Shown here in pieces: positions 24,606 through 29,604 of a stretch of 29,604 nucleotides of DNA (positions are counted from its first letter, which is position 1; every line of letters begins with the position of its first letter). The DNA is taken from assembly GCA_021151685.1 (NCBI GenBank), contig JAGKWS010000048.1, positions 1 through 29,604 of the forward strand, given 5' to 3'. The notes beneath the pieces are model-generated. The model ran no database searches, was not told where the DNA came from, and saw only the letters and a program-made list of their open reading frames with translations. This DNA is from Chitinophagaceae bacterium. GTDB taxonomy: Bacteria > Bacteroidota > Bacteroidia > Chitinophagales > Chitinophagaceae. A program made the translations under genes and the position numbers.

Positions 24606-24647
24606 AACAGAAATGTCCGGCGGTAAAGAACGCCGGACATTTCTGTT
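24606..24647 (-). terminator. Hairpin after the NHL-repeat gene
   Basis: Perfect 17-base arms AACAGAAATGTCCGGCG (24606-24622) and complement (24631-24647), with an 8-base loop. On the minus strand the stem ends ATTTCTGTT and then ATAAAAG, so the U-tract is weak, but position (22 bases past the stop of the NHL gene) fits a terminator. Confidence 0.75.
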
Positions 24648-24668
24648 ACTTATCTGAACGAGATATTC

Positions 24669-25997
24669 CTATTCTTTTACCAAACGTGCAAATGCAGTGG
24701 TGTTGCCTGCTGCATCTATGACTCGTACCACATATACAGAACCGGGTAGGTGGGTCAAATCAAGCTGCGCCTTATCGGCCGACACAACAGAGTTAGCTAC
24801 CTGACGGCCCATGTAGTCGTATACTATTACAGTATTGCCATTGCTGGCACCTGTAACAATAAAAGTACCATTGGTTGGGTTAGGGTACAACTCGATATTT
24901 GTTATCTTAGTATCTGTTACACCTACAGTAGCATAAGTTTTACGAACACGCTGATTATTGGCATCGGCAATGTAGATATCGCCGTTGGTAGCAACAGCCA
25001 CGCCAAATGGGGTGTGCAGGTTGCAACCATTTACATAACCAAGGTCGCCACCAAAACCGGGAGTACCGTTGCCCACCACACGGCTAATGATGCCTGTGGC
25101 TTTTTCAATTTTTCTGATAACATTATTATCGGCATCGGCTATAAACAGGTTGCCAGCAGTATCAACTGCCAAACCTGCCGGACGATTCAGTTGTGCAGAT
25201 ACGGCCATACCGCCATCGCCAGTATTACCAGCAGTACCAGTGCCAGCATAGGTTGAAATGACACCTGCAGTATTTACCATGCGTACCACATGATACATCA
25301 TGTCCGAAAAGTATACATTGCCTTCTCTGTCGGCTACTATAGCAAATGGAGAATCTATACGTGCAGTAGTGGCAGAGCCACCATCGCCGGTATAACCGGC
25401 AGTATCGGTACCGGCAAACCGGGTAATAATGCCAGATGCGCTTATTTTACGTATTACATGGTACATAGCATCGGCCACATAGAGGTTGTTAGCCGTGTCG
25501 AACGCTATTCCTTGTACCAAGCCAACCGATGCAAGTGTAGCCGGGCCACCATTACCAGCATTACCAAATGCGCCAATGCCAGCAACTCTTGAAATGATGC
25601 CGGATGAATTTACTTTTCTGATAACCCCCGAGTGGCCGTCGGCAATGTACAGCAGGTTGTTGCGGTCTATAGCAATACCTGTAGGCCACATACTGGCCGA
25701 TGTACTGATAGAGCCATCGCCTGTGTTGCCTATAACACCGTTACCAGCTACTGTAATTATGTTGCCGGCGGTATTTATTTTTCGTATTCTAAAGTTGGTG
25801 TAATCCATGATGTACACGTTGCCGAGTGCATCCAACTTCACATCTTGCGGGTTGTGCAATACACCTGCGGTTGACACACCACCATCGCCACTAAAACCGC
25901 CAACACCGGTTCCTGCAATAGTATTGATTTTTTGCACCTGTGCCTGGGCACCGCAAGAAAGGAATATAGCTGTGAGTATGGGAAAAGTAAATTTCAT
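24669..25997 (-). CDS. Secreted NHL-repeat beta-propeller protein with Por (T9SS) sorting tail
   Basis: A 442-residue exported protein. Signal peptide MKFTFPILTAIFLSCGAQAQ. Six NHL repeats of about 56 residues follow, each beginning I-x-x-x-A-G-x-G with G-[DN]-G-G and closing L-Y-I-A-D...V-I-R-K-I, enough for one six-bladed propeller (about 25-355). The end (about 365-442) is a type A T9SS sorting domain: IELYPNPTNGTFIV, VIVYDYMGRQVANS, LDLTHLPGSVYVVRV and a basic end ARLVKE. It should be exported by the type IX system and attached to the surface or released. Ligand unknown. ATG codons at 26006 and 26003 are in frame; the -7 element at 26012-26019 predicts transcription starting near 26006, so 25997 is favoured. 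Confidence 0.9.
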   Translation of the reverse strand: MKFTFPILTAIFLSCGAQAQVQKINTIAGTGVGGFSGDGGVSTAGVLHNPQDVKLDALGNVYIMDYTNFRIRKINTAGNIITVAGNGVIGNTGDGSISTSASMWPTGIAIDRNNLLYIADGHSGVIRKVNSSGIISRVAGIGAFGNAGNGGPATLASVGLVQGIAFDTANNLYVADAMYHVIRKISASGIITRFAGTDTAGYTGDGGSATTARIDSPFAIVADREGNVYFSDMMYHVVRMVNTAGVISTYAGTGTAGNTGDGGMAVSAQLNRPAGLAVDTAGNLFIADADNNVIRKIEKATGIISRVVGNGTPGFGGDLGYVNGCNLHTPFGVAVATNGDIYIADANNQRVRKTYATVGVTDTKITNIELYPNPTNGTFIVTGASNGNTVIVYDYMGRQVANSVVSADKAQLDLTHLPGSVYVVRVIDAAGNTTAFARLVKE

Positions 25998-26011
25998 ATT
26001 CATCATTTAGT

Positions 26012-26019
26012 CAAATATA
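26012..26019 (-). promoter_or_regulatory. -7 element TATATTTG for the NHL gene
   Basis: Exact TAnnTTTG on the minus strand, 14 bases before the ATG at 25997, so the leader should be only a few bases long. Confidence 0.5.
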
Positions 26020-26070
26020 CAGTTTTATAGCACATTTTGTAATTGAATATCGCAATAATGGTGCCATAAG

Positions 26071-26529
26071 CTATGGCGTAGTAACTGGGCGGAAATTACC
26101 ATCTATCAAATAGTGGGTAGCTGTGTGAAAAGAAAATTCCGGTGTACGACACGTAAGTATTACCCGATCGTAATCTGCGGCTACCTGAGATTCTGCCATC
26201 ATCAAACCAATATACGGCCCATTCTGAAATTTGTAAGACAGTCGGTATGTTTTAGCATTGTAAGACCATGTGAATTTTATGCTATCTACTTTCGGAGAGT
26301 CGCAAGAGTTGGGGTATGTGAAGAAACCTGTGCCATCCTCGCGATACACCAAATATTGCGGCAACCGACAGTCTCTACCCGGCTCGGTGTAATGGACGTA
26401 TAAGTGTTCATAGAATTCCCATGTGTTGCTTGGTAATACAACTTTGGGATCTGGCCATTCTCTTTGCCGCCATCTGCTACAGCTTGAAATAACGATCACA
26501 CCTAATAACACTGGTAGCAGCTTATTCAT
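26071..26529 (-). CDS. Lipoprotein of unknown function
   Basis: A 152-residue putative lipoprotein. MNKLLPVLLGVIVISSC carries a signal and lipobox (VISSC), giving lipidated C17. The mature part is compact and beta-rich: SNTWEFYEHLYVHYTEPG, PQYLVYREDGTGFFTYP, DSIKFTWSYNAKTYRLSY and YDRVILTCRTPEFSFHTATHYLI. The W-E-F start and alternating strands with a 'DGTGFFTY' turn suggest a lipocalin-like (DUF5004/lipocalin_4) shape, but I cannot confirm this. Cysteines in GRDCRLP, NSCDSP and LTCRTP could form a disulfide. It lies upstream of the NHL gene on the same strand, 64 bases before the NHL -7 region. Function unknown. Confidence 0.78.
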   Translation of the reverse strand: MNKLLPVLLGVIVISSCSRWRQREWPDPKVVLPSNTWEFYEHLYVHYTEPGRDCRLPQYLVYREDGTGFFTYPNSCDSPKVDSIKFTWSYNAKTYRLSYKFQNGPYIGLMMAESQVAADYDRVILTCRTPEFSFHTATHYLIDGNFRPVTTP

Positions 26530-26677
26530 AACAACAATTTTGTTTGTAAAGATAATGAAGGAATTCAGAAATCAATTGTAGTGATGAGGTATTGTTAGGT
26601 AACGTTAATACCCAAGTGCCATTCTAAGTTTTAAAACGTTGTCTTTTATGGTTCTTGGGGGTTGCAATCAAACAGAC

Positions 26678-27994
26678 TTAATTTTTGTCTGTATCGCTTT
26701 GTAGTGTTAGGGTACGCAAAGACGGTGCTTTGAACCAAGTGACCAGTACTACCATCAGCGTCATGGCACCACCAAATACTACAGCAGGTACGGCACCCAT
26801 TATTTTGGCGGTTACACCGCTTTCCATGGCCCCCAACTCGTTCGATGAGCTGATGAACATGGTATTTACAGCCCCTACCCTACCACGCATGCTATCTGGA
26901 GTGTATACTTGCAATATGGTGCCACGTATTACTACGCTCACTGCATCGAACATGCCACCTGCCAACAACATGCCGAATGCGATGAGGAATGCAACCGACA
27001 CATGCAATCCGCCGGCAACAAACAGTAAATTATTGTTGAAATAGCCACTGAGACCAAAAACGATAGTGGTAACACCAAAACCTGCAATGCCTATCAGTAG
27101 CTTTATTCCCGGTTTATGCTTCAGCGGGAAGAATGACAGCAATAGCAATACCACTACAGAACCTATGCCTGGGGCGGCACGCAGCCATCCGTATCCTATT
27201 TCTCCGGTCTTCAATATATCATCGGCAAAAACAGGTAGTAAAGCAACTGCCCCGCCAAACAGCACGGCAAACATATCTAACGACAGTGCCGCCAACACTA
27301 TTTGAGTATTGAATACAAATCGCAAACCCTCTCCAAGACTTTTTAACACAGGTTCGCGTTTTGCTGCTACAAAGGGCTGCCTGGGTATGCGTAATAGAGC
27401 TACAAAACCTATGATTTCTACGAAGCCAGCCGCAATCAGGCTGTTTGTAAACCCTGTAGCGGCTATCATAATACCTGCAAATAATGGCCCTATTACAGCA
27501 CCTGCCTGCCATGATGCGCTACTCCATGTAGTGGCTTTGGGGTACAAGTTTCGTGGTATGAGTAAACCCATGAGGGCAAAAGACGTGGGACTGAGAAATG
27601 CCCTTAACGCACCGCCTACAAATATGCCTGCATATATGAGCCACACAATAGCTCTTGTGCTCATTGCATTATTGAAATGATGCCATGTTACTACCGTGAA
27701 AAACAAGGATAAAAGGATGTAGGCCAAAAAACACCGTATCATGAGTCCTTTTTTTTCGCGCAGGTCTACAAAATGGCCCGAAAACATAGAAAATCCAATA
27801 GCTGGTATTACTTCCCAAAGTCCTATCATGCCCAGTGCCAGTTTGTCGTGTGTTATTTGATATACGTAATAACTTACAATGGCGGCCTGCATGTTCAAAG
27901 CCATGATAATGGAAAATCTTACAAGAAGATAATTTCGGAAGCCTGTATAGCGCAAGGCCTCATTTTTTGTAAATAGTGCCGAAAGAAAGGTCAA
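26678..27994 (-). CDS. MFS transporter (EntS/MFS_3-like)
   Basis: A 438-residue inner-membrane transporter with about 12 hydrophobic segments in two halves. LRYTGFRNYLLVRFSIIMAL is the usual start of MFS_3/EntS-type exporters, and SGHFVDLREKKGLMIRC is the loop 2-3 motif A (G-x-x-x-D-x-x-x-x-K). The PDSMRGRVGAVNTMFISSSNELGAMESG segment in the second half is typical of the same family. Substrate unknown. There is no ATG before residue 31, and family similarity begins earlier, so the TTG at 27994 is the likely start; it sits 23 bases after a -7 element. A short 6-base hairpin (ACAGAC/GTCTGT, 26673-26692) spans the stop codon. Divergent from the ABC permease. Confidence 0.92.
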   Translation of the reverse strand: MTFLSALFTKNEALRYTGFRNYLLVRFSIIMALNMQAAIVSYYVYQITHDKLALGMIGLWEVIPAIGFSMFSGHFVDLREKKGLMIRCFLAYILLSLFFTVVTWHHFNNAMSTRAIVWLIYAGIFVGGALRAFLSPTSFALMGLLIPRNLYPKATTWSSASWQAGAVIGPLFAGIMIAATGFTNSLIAAGFVEIIGFVALLRIPRQPFVAAKREPVLKSLGEGLRFVFNTQIVLAALSLDMFAVLFGGAVALLPVFADDILKTGEIGYGWLRAAPGIGSVVVLLLLSFFPLKHKPGIKLLIGIAGFGVTTIVFGLSGYFNNNLLFVAGGLHVSVAFLIAFGMLLAGGMFDAVSVVIRGTILQVYTPDSMRGRVGAVNTMFISSSNELGAMESGVTAKIMGAVPAVVFGGAMTLMVVLVTWFKAPSLRTLTLQSDTDKN

Positions 27995-28017
27995 ATGATG
28001 GAGCTGTTTATTTGCTG

Positions 28018-28025
28018 CAAATTTA
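28018..28025 (-). promoter_or_regulatory. -7 element TAAATTTG for the MFS gene
   Basis: Exact TAnnTTTG on the minus strand, 23 bases before the TTG start. It lies 24 bases from the plus-strand -7 element of the ABC permease, so the two promoters overlap. Confidence 0.5.
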
Positions 28026-28049
28026 TTGCCCGACCACGAGATTTACCGT

Positions 28050-28057
28050 TACTTTTG
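28050..28057 (+). promoter_or_regulatory. -7 element TACTTTTG for the ABC permease gene
   Basis: Exact TAnnTTTG match 7 bases before the ATG at 28065, with a TTG at 28026-28028 (21-base spacing, close to the -33 consensus). The transcript would be almost leaderless. Confidence 0.5.
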
Positions 28058-28064
28058 TTGTGTA

Positions 28065-29321
28065 ATGAACCACTTGCGGCAAATTACCGGAACAAGTATT
28101 GTACAGGCACTTCATGAGTTGAGGGCCAATAAGTTGCGTACATTCCTTTCTTTGCTGGGTATCACCATTGGTATTTTTTGTATAGTATCTGTACGTACAG
28201 TATTAGATAGTTTGAAGAGCAACATACAAAAGGACATGGCTACACTTGGCAGCAACGTGCTATATATAGGCAGGTGGCCGTGGATGGACGACGGTACCGA
28301 ATATAAGTGGTGGGAATACTGGCGGAGACCCGGTATGACCCCAGCAGAGGTGAGGGCCATAGAAGCCAATGTGCCCGATGCTACTGCCGTTACGCTATGC
28401 CTTACCACCCGCAGGCTAACGCTCAAACATCAAGATATGGAATTGAGCAGTATTGCGGGATATGCGGTTCTCAATTATTTCGATAAGGTACAGAACATTG
28501 ATATTCAATTCGGAAGATATCTCAGCTCATCGGAGTTGGACGGTGGTAATAATTCGGTGGTTTTGGGTTATACAGTCTTCAGAAATTTGTTTCCCGGCAA
28601 TGTAGATCCTTTAGGTAAGTCGGTAACATTTCTTGGTCGCAAGTTCAATATTGTGGGGGTTATGAAAAAGGCCGGAGAAAATATGGCCGGTTTCGATTAT
28701 GATAATTCTGTAGTTTTCCCCTACAACGCGGCTACAGGCCTGCTGGATGTAAAGTCTCTTAGCTACGACCCGGTATTGGCAGTAATGACGGCAAAGGGGA
28801 AAGATATTGATGAAGTAAAGTATGAGGTGGAGGGTGTATTGCGTCGTATGCGCAAAGTAAGACCCGGACAGCCGAATGATTTTGCCATCAATCAGCTAAG
28901 TCAGGTTTCCGAACGGTTGAATGCAGTGTTTTTGGGAATAGATTTGGCGGGATTGGCCATCAGTATACTGTCTTTGCTGGTAGGCGCATTTGGTATTGCC
29001 AACATTATGTTTGTGACGGTGAAAGAACGCACACGTATCATAGGATTAAAAAAAGCAATAGGTGCCCGGCGAAGTTCTGTATTGTTAGAGTTTTTGCTGG
29101 AAGCTGTGGTATTGTCTTTAATTGGCGGGTTGGCAGGTATATTGATTGTTTTATTGGTAAGTATTTCTGTTACCTACATCTTCGACTTTGAAATTGTATT
29201 GTCTGTAACCAATTTCTTTACAGGCATTTTTGTATCTATTTTCGTAGGGGTTTTGGCAGGTATCATACCGGCAATGTCAGCCTCAAAACTCAACCCGGTT
29301 GTAGCTATCAGATCAAACTAA
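28065..29321 (+). CDS. ABC transporter permease, MacB/FtsX type
   Basis: A 418-residue inner-membrane permease. One N-terminal membrane helix (FLSLLGITIGIFCIVSV, near residue 30), a periplasmic MacB_PCD domain of about 230 residues, then the FtsX domain with three membrane helices (about 290-410) containing VKERTRIIGLKKAIGARRSSVLLEFLLEAVVLS, the signature coupling region of this family. It normally works with a separate ATPase of the LolD/MacB type, for export or for transmitting force across the envelope; none is in the window. The ATG at 28065 fits the start MNHLRQITGTSIVQALHELRANKLRTFLS. It is followed after 8 bases by a phosphoribosyltransferase gene. Confidence 0.92.
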   Translation: MNHLRQITGTSIVQALHELRANKLRTFLSLLGITIGIFCIVSVRTVLDSLKSNIQKDMATLGSNVLYIGRWPWMDDGTEYKWWEYWRRPGMTPAEVRAIEANVPDATAVTLCLTTRRLTLKHQDMELSSIAGYAVLNYFDKVQNIDIQFGRYLSSSELDGGNNSVVLGYTVFRNLFPGNVDPLGKSVTFLGRKFNIVGVMKKAGENMAGFDYDNSVVFPYNAATGLLDVKSLSYDPVLAVMTAKGKDIDEVKYEVEGVLRRMRKVRPGQPNDFAINQLSQVSERLNAVFLGIDLAGLAISILSLLVGAFGIANIMFVTVKERTRIIGLKKAIGARRSSVLLEFLLEAVVLSLIGGLAGILIVLLVSISVTYIFDFEIVLSVTNFFTGIFVSIFVGVLAGIIPAMSASKLNPVVAIRSN

Positions 29322-29329
29322 TTGTGCGC

Positions 29330-29604
29330 ATGAATAAGAAAAGAATACTCATTCTCGATCAGGAACGCATCGAATTCAAACTGCGCCGCATGGCGTTTGA
29401 AATATGGGAGCGTAACAGTGAAGAACAAGAAATAGTAGTGATAGGCATAGAAAATACGGGGGCTGTAGTGGCTGCAAACCTTGTAGCTATGCTGAAGAAA
29501 ATAAGCCCGTTGAAGATAAAATCGCTTACAATAGCCATCAACAAAAAAAGTCCGTTGGATTTTGTGTTTGCGTTGGATGAAAACCTGAACGGCAAGACCG
29601 TTAT
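29330..29604 (+). CDS. Phosphoribosyltransferase-family protein, N-terminal part only
   Basis: The first 91 codons of a gene cut by the right edge. The start is MNKKRILILDQERIEFKLRR; a central EQEIVVIGIENTGAVVAANL matches the type I phosphoribosyltransferase fold (PyrR-like: the Rossmann strand and the 'G-x-x-x-G' loop), and the visible end reads ALDENLNGKTV, where the PRPP-binding VILVDDV-type motif would follow just outside the window. It starts 8 bases after the permease stop, so it is probably in the same operon. PyrR is a likely relative, but regulator versus salvage enzyme cannot be decided from this part. Confidence 0.8.
   Translation, partial: MNKKRILILDQERIEFKLRRMAFEIWERNSEEQEIVVIGIENTGAVVAANLVAMLKKISPLKIKSLTIAINKKSPLDFVFALDENLNGKTV

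Noticed and set aside
24750..25592. Plus-strand frames opposite the NHL gene
   Set aside because: They mirror the regular NHL repeats and have no independent start signals.
26063..26077. Small dyad GCCATA-AGC-TATGGC at the end of the lipoprotein gene
   Set aside because: Only six base pairs, overlapping the stop codon and not followed by a T-run.

Overview
The window looks like chromosomal DNA of a Bacteroidota bacterium, most likely of the Chitinophagaceae/Chitinophagales type. This rests on several things seen together: eleven exact copies of the Bacteroidota sigma-70 -7 element TAnnTTTG close upstream of gene starts, an ECF sigma factor of the Bacteroides-expansion type followed by a FecR/DUF4974 anti-sigma factor and an STN-domain protein, a protein with a type IX secretion (Por) sorting tail, several short lipoproteins, and weak Shine-Dalgarno sequences. 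It is mostly ordinary core and envelope DNA. I see no phage, insertion sequence, CRISPR array, tRNA or rRNA, and no gene-free stretch longer than 300 bases (the longest, 9711-9972, is 262 bases).

Layout. 1-1055: start of an AIM24-family gene (minus, cut by the window edge), diverging from a Mn-type superoxide dismutase (sodA) that ends in a strong hairpin. 1074-3884 (minus): a fused formimidoyltransferase-cyclodeaminase (ftcD) and a bifunctional phosphoglucose/phosphomannose isomerase with its own terminator. 3994-6072 (plus): YraN and an ArnT/PMT-type membrane glycosyltransferase. 6203-8340: a Crp/Fnr regulator diverging from a REC-PAS-histidine kinase. 8416-10839: a small secreted protein, a convergent LysE exporter and an outer-membrane barrel protein. 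10973-13169: thiH overlapping a ThiF/MoeB-rhodanese fusion, ending tail to tail with two paralogous minus-strand lipoproteins (13166-14235).

14423-17797 is the most distinctive part: an ECF sigma factor, a FecR-type anti-sigma factor, and a protein that has the STN and carboxypeptidase-regulatory-like domains of a SusC/FecA-type transducer but carries about ten 15-residue GFINVA-type repeats where the TonB-dependent barrel would be. A minus-strand outer-membrane barrel gene ends 6 bases from it. 18544-24520 (minus) holds pabB, a very acidic Asp/Lys-rich protein, purA and valS. 24669-26529 (minus) holds an NHL-propeller protein with a Por sorting tail and a lipoprotein. 26678-29604 holds an MFS transporter (minus) diverging from a MacB/FtsX-type ABC permease and the start of a phosphoribosyltransferase gene.

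How they work together: the sigma/anti-sigma/STN genes form a plausible envelope-signalling cassette; thiH and the ThiF-like gene form a sulfur-transfer/thiazole unit that lacks its usual partners here; purA, pabB and ftcD all touch purine or folate metabolism but are not arranged as one operon. Starts were refined by homology, signal peptides and -7 element positions; several differ from the longest open frame.
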